Shown: one piece after another, positions 54,592-63,313 of the stretch
Layout of the letters: each line of letters starts with the position of its first letter
How positions within the stretch are numbered: the first letter of the stretch is position 1
Assembly: GCF_014650055.1 (NCBI RefSeq)
Contig: NZ_BMUF01000011.1
Span: 276,527-340,526, forward strand
Reading direction: 5' to 3'
DNA length: 64,000 nt
Origin: Streptomyces malachitofuscus
GTDB taxonomy: Bacteria > Actinomycetota > Actinomycetes > Streptomycetales > Streptomycetaceae
Notes under the pieces: model-generated
Databases searched by the model: none
What the model was told of the DNA's origin: nothing
Seen by the model: only the letters and a program-made list of their open reading frames with translations
Program-made: the position numbers and the translations under genes

Positions 54592-55827
54592 ATGCGGACA
54601 GCACCTCTCAGGACGAAGCACCGGCGCACCGCCGGCCGGCGGCACATCGCACCGCTGGACGGGCTGCGGGGCGTGGCCGTCCTGGGTGTGCTGCTCTTCC
54701 ACGCCGGTCATCTCGGCGGCGGCTTCCTCGGCGTCGACCTCTTCTTCGTCCTGTCCGGTTTCCTGATCACCGGCCTGTTGCTGAAGGAGGCACGGGAGGG
54801 CGGCGGCCGTGTCGATCTCGTTGCGTTCTGGGGACGGCGGGCACGTCGGCTGCTGCCCGCGCTCGCCGTCACCGTGGCGGGCACCCTGCTGCTCGTCCTG
54901 GCGTTCGGTCCGCCGCCCCTGCTCCGGTTCGCGCTCGACGACACCCCCTGGGTCGCGGCGAACCTCACCAACTGGCACTTCATCGCCGACCGGGCCGGTT
55001 ACTGGAACGGGGCGGACACCCGGGTCTTCGGCCACTTGTGGAGCATCGCCGTCGAGGAGCAGTTCTATCTGCTCTGGCCGCTGCTGGTGGGGCTGATCGC
55101 CCGGGGACGCGACGCGAACCGGCGGGTCGCCGCCGTGGCCGGGGCGGGGGCCGTCGTCTCGCTGGTCCTCATGGTCGCCCTCACCGCTTCGGCGGGTCCC
55201 GGCGACACGACCCGCGTGTACGAGGGAACCGACACCCGGGCCTTCGCCCTGCTGCTCGGTTCGCTGGCGGCCACGGCGCCGGCCGCGCGGCTGTTCGCCC
55301 GCGCCCGCGAGGCCATCCTGCGCCGGGCCGGTGCGGTCCTGGCCTGCGGGATCGGGGCGTACTGGGCGCTGGCGGACGGGCAGCGGACCCCGTCGCTGTT
55401 CCAGGGGGGTCTGTTCCTGCATTCGCTGGCCGCCGCCCTGCTCATCGGCTGTCTCGCCCAGGCGCCGCTCAGCCCGCTGGGCCGCGCCCTCGCCGTGCCC
55501 GTGCTGCGCCGGCTCGGCGGACTGTCGTACAGCCTCTACCTGTGGCACTGGCCGGTGTTCCTGCTGCTCGACGAGGAACGGCTCGGTCTGTCCGGCCTGC
55601 CCCGTACGGCCGTCGTCGTCGCCGTGTCGGTCCTGGCGGCCTGGCTGTCCAAGGTGCTGGTGGAGGATCCGGTGCGGTTCCGGGCGCGGTGGGCGACCGG
55701 CCGCCGCGGCGTCGTCGCGCTCGTCGCCACGTTCGCCGCGCTGGCCGCGCTGTGGGCGGCGATCCCCGCACCGCGGACGGGGGCCGGCTCCGTCGACGTC
55801 ACGCGCCTCATGTCCACGGACGGCTGA
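54592..55827 (+). CDS. Acyltransferase-3 membrane protein (OafA/YrhL type)
   Basis: 411 residues. The family start HIAPLDGLRGVAVLGVLLFHAGH contains the conserved RG and the essential His in LFHAG. GVDLFFVLSGFLITGLL and WSIAVEEQFYLLWPLL are hallmark motifs; ten or so membrane helices follow and the last part has YSLYLWHWPVFLLL. These proteins move an acyl group from cytosolic acyl-CoA across the membrane to an external glycan. The extra SGNH domain of fused homologues is supplied by the upstream lipoprotein. ATG 54592 with GGAG. The target polymer is unknown. Confidence 0.92.
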   Translation: MRTAPLRTKHRRTAGRRHIAPLDGLRGVAVLGVLLFHAGHLGGGFLGVDLFFVLSGFLITGLLLKEAREGGGRVDLVAFWGRRARRLLPALAVTVAGTLLLVLAFGPPPLLRFALDDTPWVAANLTNWHFIADRAGYWNGADTRVFGHLWSIAVEEQFYLLWPLLVGLIARGRDANRRVAAVAGAGAVVSLVLMVALTASAGPGDTTRVYEGTDTRAFALLLGSLAATAPAARLFARAREAILRRAGAVLACGIGAYWALADGQRTPSLFQGGLFLHSLAAALLIGCLAQAPLSPLGRALAVPVLRRLGGLSYSLYLWHWPVFLLLDEERLGLSGLPRTAVVVAVSVLAAWLSKVLVEDPVRFRARWATGRRGVVALVATFAALAALWAAIPAPRTGAGSVDVTRLMSTDG

Positions 55828-56110
55828 TCGCGTCACGCCTGGTGCTCGCCCCGCTCCGGTGACGCGTTCGTATACCGAACTCGAACTCCCGGACAACGAA
55901 CGATTTCCGGCCAAAGTCTTGACGCGCCCCTGACAGCAACCGCGATCCCCTGCGACTCTTCCCACGGCCGCTGCACAGCAACCCCACAGCGTCATCGCTC
56001 CCGCTGCCCGGCGGCCACGGCTCAGAGCACTTCCGTTCTGCCCGGGCGGCTCACCCGCCGGCCGGTCTCCCCAGGCCGCGCGACCCGCGGCCACGCAGAA
56101 GGAGTCAGCG

Positions 56111-58156
56111 TTGAGAACCAGGTCGTCCCACAGACGCACCCCCCACACCACGCACCGCCGCGCCGCCGCCGTCGCCCTCGCCGGGGTGGCCGCGCTGATC
56201 GCCACGGCCGTGCAGTCCGGCAGCGCCACCGCCGCCCCCGAGCAGACGCCGGCGGCCGCGAGCAAGGCGAAGCCGGGTTCCGAGTCGGTCAAGCTCACCC
56301 CCGCCCAGCGCGCCGCGCTGATCCGCGAGGCGAACGCCACCAAGGCGGAGACCGCCAAGGACCTCGGGCTGGGCGCGAAGGAGAAGCTCGTCGTCCGTGA
56401 CGTGCTCAAGGACCGCGACGGCACCGTGCACGTCCGCTACGAACGCACCTACGACGGTCTGCCCGTCCTCGGCGGCGATCTCGTCGTCCAGGGCGACTCG
56501 GCCGGCGAGGCCGACTCCGTCGTCAAGGCCACCCGGGCCGCGGTGAAGCCCGCGACCACCACCGCCAAGGTGCCGGCCGCCGCGGCCGAGCGGCAGGCCC
56601 TGTCCGCGGCGAAGGCCGAGGAGGCCAAGGGCGCCGACGTCGACCGCGCCCCCCGCAAGGTCGTCTGGGCGGCCGAGGGCAAGCCGGTCGTGGCGTACGA
56701 GACGGTCGTGGGCGGCCTCCAGCACGACGGCACCCCGCAGGAATTGCACGTCGTCACGGACGCCACCACGGGCGAGAAGCTCTTCGAGTGGCAGGCCGTC
56801 CAGAACGGGACCGGCCACACCGTCTACAGCGGTACCGTCGACCTGACCACCACGCAGTCCGGGTCGTCGTACAACCTCACCGACGGGGCGCGCGGCGGGC
56901 ACAAGACCTACAACCTCAACCGGGGGACCTCCGGCACCGGCACGCTGTTCTCGGGAGCGGACGACGTCTGGGGCAACGGCAGCCCCTCCAACGCGGAGTC
57001 GGCCGGCGCCGACGCCCACTACGGGGCCGCGCTGACCTGGGACTACTACAAGAACGTGCACGGCCGCAGCGGCATCCGCGGTGACGGGGTGGGCGCCTAC
57101 TCCCGCGTCCACTACGGCAACAACTACGTCAACGCGTTCTGGTCGGACAGCTGCTTCTGCATGACGTACGGCGACGGGTCGGGCAACGCCAACCCGCTCA
57201 CCTCGATCGACGTCGCCGCGCACGAGATGACCCACGGTCTGACCTCGAACACCGCCGGCCTCATCTACAGCGGCGAGTCCGGCGGCCTGAACGAGGCGAC
57301 CAGCGACATCTTCGGCGCCACGGTCGAGTTCTACGCCGGCAACTCCACCGACGTCGGTGACTACCTCATCGGCGAGGAGATCGACATCAACGGCGACGGC
57401 ACGCCGCTGCGCTACATGGACAAGCCGAGCAAGGACGGCGCGTCCAAGGACTCCTGGTACTCGGGCATCGGCAACATCGACGTCCACTACTCGTCCGGCC
57501 CCGCCAACCACTTCTTCTACCTGCTGAGCGAGGGCAGCGGCACCAAGACCATCAACGGTGTCACCTACGACTCGCCCACCTCGGACGGCCTCCCGGTCAC
57601 CGGCATCGGCCGCGCCAAGGCGGAGAAGATCTGGTTCCGCGCGCTGACCACCAAGTTCACCTCCACCACCAACTACGCGGGCGCCCGCACCGGCACCCTG
57701 GCGGCGACCGGTGAGCTGTACGGCACGGACAGCGCCGAGTACAAGGCGGTGCAGGACGCCTGGGCGGCCATCAACGTCGGCTCGCGCCCCGGTGACGGCG
57801 GCGGTGGCGGCACGTCCTTCGAGAACACCGCCGACGTGTCGATCCCGGACAACGGCGCCGCGGTGACCTCCTCGATCACCGTCACCGGACGGTCGGGCAA
57901 CGCGCCCTCCAACCTCCGGGTCGAGGTCGACATCGAGCACACCTGGAGCGGTGACCTGGTCGTCGACCTGGTGGCCCCGGACGGCACCGTCTACAACCTG
58001 CGCAACCGCACCGGCGGCTCCGCGGACGACGTCAAGGAGACCTTCACGGTCAACGCCTCCGCCGAGGCCGCCAACGGCACCTGGAAGCTGCGGGTGCAGG
58101 ACCGGGCACGCTACGACACCGGTTACATCAGCGGCTGGAAGCTCACCTTCCCGTAA
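56111..58156 (+). CDS. Secreted M4 metalloprotease (thermolysin family) with P/Homo-B domain
   Basis: 681 residues. Signal peptide (basic start, hydrophobic AAAVALAGVAALIATAVQ, cut near ATAAP), then FTP and PepSY pro-domains to about residue 225 and the M4 catalytic domain about 230-560. Zinc ligands are H371 and H375 in HEMTH, and E395 in GGLNEATSD; E372 is the base. A glycine-rich linker (PGDGGGGGT) leads to a P-domain (about 572-681; SIPDNGAAVTSSITV, WSGDLVVDLVAPDGT, YISGWKLTF) known from proprotein convertases. The start is TTG 56111, with AAGGAG six bases upstream. A hairpin follows the stop. Confidence 0.93.
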   Translation: MRTRSSHRRTPHTTHRRAAAVALAGVAALIATAVQSGSATAAPEQTPAAASKAKPGSESVKLTPAQRAALIREANATKAETAKDLGLGAKEKLVVRDVLKDRDGTVHVRYERTYDGLPVLGGDLVVQGDSAGEADSVVKATRAAVKPATTTAKVPAAAAERQALSAAKAEEAKGADVDRAPRKVVWAAEGKPVVAYETVVGGLQHDGTPQELHVVTDATTGEKLFEWQAVQNGTGHTVYSGTVDLTTTQSGSSYNLTDGARGGHKTYNLNRGTSGTGTLFSGADDVWGNGSPSNAESAGADAHYGAALTWDYYKNVHGRSGIRGDGVGAYSRVHYGNNYVNAFWSDSCFCMTYGDGSGNANPLTSIDVAAHEMTHGLTSNTAGLIYSGESGGLNEATSDIFGATVEFYAGNSTDVGDYLIGEEIDINGDGTPLRYMDKPSKDGASKDSWYSGIGNIDVHYSSGPANHFFYLLSEGSGTKTINGVTYDSPTSDGLPVTGIGRAKAEKIWFRALTTKFTSTTNYAGARTGTLAATGELYGTDSAEYKAVQDAWAAINVGSRPGDGGGGGTSFENTADVSIPDNGAAVTSSITVTGRSGNAPSNLRVEVDIEHTWSGDLVVDLVAPDGTVYNLRNRTGGSADDVKETFTVNASAEAANGTWKLRVQDRARYDTGYISGWKLTFP

Positions 58157-58176
58157 ACCGGAGGCGAGTGACACGA

Positions 58177-58212
58177 GCGGCGCCCCGCCTTCCCCGAAGG
58201 CGTGGGCGCCGC
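58177..58212 (+). terminator. Terminator hairpin after the metalloprotease
   Basis: GCGGCGCC (58177-58184) pairs with GGCGCCGC (58205-58212), and CGCCTT (58186-58191) with AAGGCG (58197-58202), around loop CCCCG. It starts 20 bases after the stop and just precedes the DUF1990 gene. Confidence 0.8.
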
Positions 58213-58228
58213 CCTACTCTTGGGTCCC

Positions 58229-58750
58229 ATGTCTTCGGCGGACTTCACCTACGACCACGTCGGCGCGACCCGGGACCCCGGTTTCTGCCCTCCCGGCTTC
58301 CACCCCCTGCGGGTGCGCACCCGGCTCGGTGAGGGCGAGCCCGTCTTCCGGCAGGCGGCGGAGGCGCTGCTCACCTGGGAACTGCACCGGGAGCTGGGCG
58401 TCGGCATCGACGCCACCGCCGACCGGGCGGCCCCGGACGTCGACGTCACCGTCACCCTCGCCGGGGTGGTCAAGGCGCCCTGCCGGGTGGTGTGGACGGT
58501 GGAGGAGCACCGCAGGGCGGGCTGGGCGTACGGCACGCTGGCCGGGCATCCGGAGAGCGGCGAGGAGGCGTTCGTGGTGGACCGCACGGGGGACGGGACG
58601 GTGTGGCTGACCGTCTCGGCGTTCAGCAGGGCGGCGCGCTGGTACGCCCGCGCGGGGGGCCCCGCGACGCGGGGGCTCCAGCACGCCTACGCTCGCCGCT
58701 GCGGGAAGGTGCTGCGGCGGCTGGCCAACCGGGGCATCGAAGAGGACTGA
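58229..58750 (+). CDS. DUF1990/UPF0548 family protein
   Basis: 173 residues, a single DUF1990 domain. Family-like segments are FTYDHVGATRD at the start, GEGEPVFRQAAEALLTWELHRELGVGI, RAGWAYGTLAGHPESGEEAFVV and the end FSRAARWYARAGGPATRGLQHAYARRC. The function is unknown; a lipocalin/START-like fold has been suggested for relatives. ATG 58229 directly follows the terminator of the preceding protease gene, so its promoter must overlap that hairpin or transcription reads through. It is convergent with glgP, with a repeat between. Confidence 0.87.
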   Translation: MSSADFTYDHVGATRDPGFCPPGFHPLRVRTRLGEGEPVFRQAAEALLTWELHRELGVGIDATADRAAPDVDVTVTLAGVVKAPCRVVWTVEEHRRAGWAYGTLAGHPESGEEAFVVDRTGDGTVWLTVSAFSRAARWYARAGGPATRGLQHAYARRCGKVLRRLANRGIEED

Positions 58751-58790
58751 CGTCCGGTTTTCCTACGCCGCAGCCTGCGTCCACAGTTGG

Positions 58791-58911
58791 TCGCCCCCGC
58801 CGCCCCTTCCCGTCCCCGGGGGCGCTGCCCCCGGACCCCCGCTCCTCAAACGCCGGAGGGGCTGAGTTGTGCCGGTGGGCTGAGTCCTGCCGGGCTGGGT
58901 TGTGCCGGACC
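58791..58911 (+). repeat. Dispersed intergenic repeat, copy 5, without the nested module
   Basis: TCGCCCCCGCCGCCCCTTCCC continues directly into GTCCCCGGGGGCGCTGCCCC at junction 58811/58812; copies 1 and 2 carry a 42-bp module exactly at this point. The right part (CCTCAAACGCCGGAGGGGCTGA and GTGCCGG) matches the ends of the other copies. It fills the gap between two convergent genes. Confidence 0.8.
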
Positions 58912-58923
58912 GGCTGGTGGTCC

Positions 58924-61572
58924 TCAGCGCATCAGGAGACCCGCCGCCTCTGCCAAGTCCTCCGACGGGACCGCGAGCAGTCCCATCTCCGCGCCGGAGG
59001 CGAGCAGGCGGTGGCTGGGGAGGATGCGGACCGTGTAGCCGAAGGGGCCCGTGCGGTCCAGGGACAGCGGACCCTCGTACACCCAGCGGCCCTCCTGGTC
59101 GGGCGCGCCCACCGGCTTCAGCGGTACGGCCGCCGCATCGGTGATGCGGTCCTCCTCGTCCACCCGCCCGGCCACCGCCTGCACCTCGACGTCCTCCGGC
59201 TTCAGACCGCCGAACCCCACTCGCACCCGCAGCCCGAGCGTCGTGCCGAGTTCCGCGGTGGCCGTCGTCACGGACGTCTCGACATGGTCGACCGTCACCC
59301 CGTGCCAGGCACCGCGCACCCTCGCCTTCCACGCGGCGAGCGCCCGCGCCGACTCCGGGTCCATCGAGCGATGCGCGTGCGCGGCGGGCACGTACAGGCG
59401 CTCGACGTACTCGCGGACCATGCGGCCGGCCAGCACCTTGGGCCCGAGCAGGCTCAGGGTCCGGCGCACCATCTCGATCCAGCGGTCGGGCAGCCCGCTG
59501 CGCCCGCGTTCGTAGAAGGACCGTGTCACCCGCTGCTCCAGCAGGTCGTACAGCGCCGCGGCCTCTATGTCGTCGCGCCGGTCCGCGTCGTCCCCCACTG
59601 CCAAAAGCGTGGGGGCACCCCCACCGGCGCCGTCCGCCGTGGGGATGGCCCAGCCGAAGTCGGGCTGGAACCACTCGTCCCACCAGCCGTCGAGCACGGA
59701 CAGGTTGAGGCACCCGTTGAGCGCGGCCTTCATCCCGCTGGTGCCGCACGCCTCCAGCGGCCGGAGCGGGTTGTTCAGCCAGATGTCGCAGCCGGGGTAG
59801 AGCTTCTGCGCCATCGCCATGCCGTAGTCGGGCAGGAACACGATCCGGTGGCGTACGCGGGGGTCGTCGGCGAACCTGACCAGTTCCTGGATGAGCCGTT
59901 TGCCGCCGTCGTCCGCCGGGTGCGCCTTGCCCGCGATCACGATCTGCACCGGCCGCTCGGGATGCAGCAACAGGTCCATCAGCCGGTCCCGGTCGCGCAG
60001 CATCAGCGTCAGCCGCTTGTACGACGGGACGCGGCGGGCGAAGCCGATGGTCAGCACGTCCGGGTCGAGCACTCCGTCGATCCAGCCGAGTTCCGCCGTG
60101 CCGGCACCGCGCTGCCGCCAGGAGGCGCGCAGCCGCTCGCGGACCTCCAGCACCAGCAGTTCGCGCAGTGACCGGCGCAGCTCCCAGATGTCCTGGTCGG
60201 CGATGTCCGCCACGGAGTCCCAGCGGTCGGAGTCGCCGACGCTCAGCGCCTCCTCGGCGCGCTGGGCGCCGATCTGCCGGGCGCCGAGGCGGAACACCTC
60301 GGGGGCGACCCAGGTGGGCGCGTGCACCCCGTTGGTCACGGAGGTGATCGGCACCTCCTCGGGGTCGAAGCCCGGCCAGAGCCCGGAGAACATCTCGCGG
60401 CTGACATGGCCGTGCAGCAGGGAGACGCCGTTGGCGCGCTGGGCCAGGCGCAGGCCCATCACGGCCATGTTGAACAGGTTGGACTCGCCCCCCGGGTAGG
60501 TCTCCATGCCGAGCCGGAGGATGCGGTCGACCTCCATGTGCGGCAGTTCGGCGTGCGGACCGAAGTGCCGGGCGACCAGTTCCCGGTCGAACCGGTCGAT
60601 GCCGGCCGGGACGGGCGTGTGGGTGGTGAACACGGTCCCTGCGCGGACCGCCTCCAGCGCCGCGTCGAAGTCCAGCCCCTCGGCGCGCAGTTCGGCGATG
60701 CGTTCCAGGCCGAGGAAGCCGGCGTGGCCCTCGTTGGTGTGGAAGACCTCGGGTTCGGCATGCCCGGTGAGCGCGCAGTACGTGCGGACCGCGCGGACCC
60801 CTCCTATGCCGAGCAGCATCTCCTGGAGCAGCCGGTGCTCGCTGCCGCCGCCGTAGAGCCGGTCGGTCACCCCGCGCTCGCCGAGGTCGTTCTCCTCGAC
60901 GTCGGAGTCCAGCAGGAGCAGCGGGATCCTGCCCACCTGCGCCAGCCAGATCCGCGCGCGCAGCGACCGGCCGCCGGGCAGCGCGAGGGTGATCTGCGCG
61001 GGGGTGCCGTCGGACTCCTTGAGCTGGTCCAGGGGCAGCTCGTTGGGGTCGAGGACGGGGTAGTGCTCCTGCTGCCAGCCGTCCCGGGACAGGGACTGGC
61101 GGAAGTAGCCGTGCCGGTAGAGCAGACCGACGCCGATGAGAGGGACGCCGAGGTCGCTGGCCGCCTTCAGATGGTCGCCGGCCAGGATGCCCAGGCCCCC
61201 GGAGTACTGCGGCAGGGCGGCCGTGATGCCGAACTCCGGGGAGAAGTAGGCGATGGCGGCGGGCATGCGGTCGCTCTGCGCCTGGTACCAGCGGTCACCG
61301 GTCATGTAGGCGTGCAGATCCTCCGCGACCGCGTCCAGGCGGTCCAGGAAGGCGCGGTCGCCGGCCAGCTCCGTGAGCCGTTCGGTCGCCACGCTGCCGA
61401 GCAGCCGCACCGGGTCGCAGCCGGCGGCGGCCCAGCGCTCGGGGTCGACGGAGCGGAACAGGTCACGGGTCCCGGCGTGCCAGGACCAGCGCAGATTGCG
61501 GGCCAGGTCACTCAGGGGGCGCAGGGGTTCGGGGAGCACGGGTCGGACGGTGAATCGACGGATCGCCTTCAC
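58924..61572 (-). CDS. glgP: Alpha-glucan (glycogen/maltodextrin) phosphorylase
   Basis: GlgP releases glucose-1-phosphate from glycogen. The 882-residue protein (the family form with an N-terminal DUF3417 domain) starts RRFTVRPVLPEPLRPLSDLARNLRWSWH. It has FSPEFGITAALPQYSGGLGILAGDHLKAASDLG, HTNEGHAGF and the PLP-lysine region GTSGMKAALNGCLN with K615. Residues about 650-661 (GAGGGAPTLLAVG) are translated from a 35-bp hairpin repeat inserted in frame. GTG 61572 has AGGTGG. It is divergent from the subtilisin gene, and glgE follows beyond that. Confidence 0.95.
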   Translation of the reverse strand: MKAIRRFTVRPVLPEPLRPLSDLARNLRWSWHAGTRDLFRSVDPERWAAAGCDPVRLLGSVATERLTELAGDRAFLDRLDAVAEDLHAYMTGDRWYQAQSDRMPAAIAYFSPEFGITAALPQYSGGLGILAGDHLKAASDLGVPLIGVGLLYRHGYFRQSLSRDGWQQEHYPVLDPNELPLDQLKESDGTPAQITLALPGGRSLRARIWLAQVGRIPLLLLDSDVEENDLGERGVTDRLYGGGSEHRLLQEMLLGIGGVRAVRTYCALTGHAEPEVFHTNEGHAGFLGLERIAELRAEGLDFDAALEAVRAGTVFTTHTPVPAGIDRFDRELVARHFGPHAELPHMEVDRILRLGMETYPGGESNLFNMAVMGLRLAQRANGVSLLHGHVSREMFSGLWPGFDPEEVPITSVTNGVHAPTWVAPEVFRLGARQIGAQRAEEALSVGDSDRWDSVADIADQDIWELRRSLRELLVLEVRERLRASWRQRGAGTAELGWIDGVLDPDVLTIGFARRVPSYKRLTLMLRDRDRLMDLLLHPERPVQIVIAGKAHPADDGGKRLIQELVRFADDPRVRHRIVFLPDYGMAMAQKLYPGCDIWLNNPLRPLEACGTSGMKAALNGCLNLSVLDGWWDEWFQPDFGWAIPTADGAGGGAPTLLAVGDDADRRDDIEAAALYDLLEQRVTRSFYERGRSGLPDRWIEMVRRTLSLLGPKVLAGRMVREYVERLYVPAAHAHRSMDPESARALAAWKARVRGAWHGVTVDHVETSVTTATAELGTTLGLRVRVGFGGLKPEDVEVQAVAGRVDEEDRITDAAAVPLKPVGAPDQEGRWVYEGPLSLDRTGPFGYTVRILPSHRLLASGAEMGLLAVPSEDLAEAAGLLMR
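59591..59625 (+). repeat. 35-bp hairpin repeat inside glgP
   Basis: TCCCCCACTGCCAAAAGCGT followed by GGGGGCACCCCCACC. CCCCCAC and GTGGGGG form a stem. The ends resemble those of the 41/42-bp module found elsewhere in this window, but the core differs. The reading frame of glgP is kept. Confidence 0.6.
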
Positions 61573-61836
61573 AAGCCACCTCGGCGCGTTCGTGAGAGAC
61601 GCGGTGTGCGTCCGGGCATCGCTGCCGACAGTACCCGCGCGAACACCGTCCGCGCGGGAAGCCGGGAGACATGGCCACGCGGTCCGGCTACCCAAACGAT
61701 TCGCCTCAAAGCGGATATGGCCGATTCCGCCCCCATGGGCGTCCTTGCCCCGCTTCTCCCCGCACGAGACGCTGCCCTCGGGACGTACCGGCCGGGCGGA
61801 CAGCGGGGCCCGGACCCAGGAGGGGGAATTCGGACC

Positions 61837-63039
61837 ATGGCACGGACGCGGACACGGCGTCTGCGCCGGGTGGGGGTCGGCACGGCGGTGCTGTGCGCCG
61901 CGGCGGTCTCGGCCGCCACCCTGCCCGCGCACGCCGCACCTCAGGGACACATACGCGGAGCCGGCGCGCCCGGCTCCGTGGCGGGCAGCTACCTGGTGAC
62001 GCTCGAGGAGGGGACGACGGCCCACTCGGCGGCGGGCCGGGACCTCGCCGCGGCGTACGGGGCGAGAATCAGCCACACCTACGGCACGGTGCTGAACGGG
62101 TACGCCGTACGGGCCGACCCGGGGCAGGCCCGGCGCCTGGCGGCCGATCCCCGGGTCGTCTCGGTCGCGCAGGACACGCGTGTGGAACTGGACCGGACAC
62201 AGCGGAGACCGCCGTCCTGGGGCCTGGACCGGATCGACCAGCGCGCCCTGCCGCTGAACCGCCGCTACACCTCGCCGGAGCGGGCGGGCGCCGGGGTGAC
62301 GGTGTACGTGATCGACACGGGCGTGCGCATCACGCACGAGGAGTTCGCCGGCCGGGCCCGCCACGGCTGGGACTTCGTGCAGAACGACCGGAACGCCCAG
62401 GACGGCAACGGGCACGGCACCCATGTCGCGGGCATCGTCGCGGGCACGGCGTACGGGGTCGCCAAGAAGGCCGGGATCGTCTCCGTGCGCGTTCTCGACG
62501 ACGCCGGTTCGGGCACCACGGCCCAGGTGATCGCCGGCATCGACTGGGTGACCCGGAACGCGAGGAAGCCCGCGGTCGCCAATCTCAGTCTGGGCGGCTT
62601 CTACAACGCGCAGCTGAACGCCGCCGTCCGTACCTCCATCGCCTCCGGCGTCACCTATACGGTCGCCGCGGGCAACGAAGGCATGCCGGCCGCGCTCTAC
62701 TCCCCGGCGGGCGTGAAACAGGCCGTCACGGTCGGCGCGACCGACCGGGGGGACAAGAAACCGGCCTTTTCCAACCACGGCTCGGCGCTCGATCTGTTCG
62801 CCCCCGGAGTATCGATCACCTCGGCCTCCGCCGCCGGCGACACCGCGCGGGCCACCCACTCGGGTACGTCGATGGCGTCCCCGCACGCGGCGGGCACGGC
62901 GGCGCTGTATCTCGCCGAGCACCGGCGGGCGACCCCGGCCCAGGTGTCGAAGGCGCTGGTCAAGGGGGCGGTGAGCGGAAAGGTGACGGGGCGCGGGCTC
63001 GGTTCGCCCAACCGGCTGCTTCAGGTTCCGCGCCCCTGA
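61837..63039 (+). CDS. Secreted subtilisin-family serine protease (S8)
   Basis: 400 residues. Signal peptide with a basic start and cleavage near AHAAP (34), inhibitor I9 pro-domain (about 50-118; YLVTLEEGTTAHS), and catalytic domain from WGLDRIDQRALPL. The triad is D160 (VIDTG), H193 (NGHGTHVAG) and S345 (GTSMASPHAAG), with oxyanion N280 (AAGNEG). No C-terminal binding domain. ATG 61837 follows AGGAGGGGG. The gap of 264 bases to divergent glgP should hold both promoters; I see no clear boxes. It separates glgP from glgE and has no metabolic link to them. Confidence 0.94.
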   Translation: MARTRTRRLRRVGVGTAVLCAAAVSAATLPAHAAPQGHIRGAGAPGSVAGSYLVTLEEGTTAHSAAGRDLAAAYGARISHTYGTVLNGYAVRADPGQARRLAADPRVVSVAQDTRVELDRTQRRPPSWGLDRIDQRALPLNRRYTSPERAGAGVTVYVIDTGVRITHEEFAGRARHGWDFVQNDRNAQDGNGHGTHVAGIVAGTAYGVAKKAGIVSVRVLDDAGSGTTAQVIAGIDWVTRNARKPAVANLSLGGFYNAQLNAAVRTSIASGVTYTVAAGNEGMPAALYSPAGVKQAVTVGATDRGDKKPAFSNHGSALDLFAPGVSITSASAAGDTARATHSGTSMASPHAAGTAALYLAEHRRATPAQVSKALVKGAVSGKVTGRGLGSPNRLLQVPRP

Positions 63040-63157
63040 CGGCACCCCCGCGGAACACCGGACGCCGACGGCCCGGGTCTCGCGGCGACGACGGTGGGAA
63101 CGAGCCCACGAGGGGCGCTCCCGGGACCGGCTCCGTCCCGTGCGGACGGGGCCGGAC

Positions 63158-63186
63158 TTGTGTGTCGACATACGCGTGAGTAGTTA
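63158..63186 (+). promoter_or_regulatory. Candidate housekeeping promoter for glgE
   Basis: TTGTGT at 63158-63163 and TAGTTA at 63181-63186 are separated by 17 bases, close to the vegetative consensus. They lie in a 274-base gap, and transcription would start about 120 bases before the glgE ATG. The stretch is less GC-rich than its surroundings. Confidence 0.4.
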
Positions 63187-63313
63187 ACAAAGTGCCGGAT
63201 TGCCCACCCGAGCAGTGTGGGAAGGCTCCTGCGGGTACACCCCACAGAAACCCCGCAGGACCCACCTCCCCACAGTCATCCGCCCACCCACGTTGACGCG
63301 GACAGGAGCGGTC

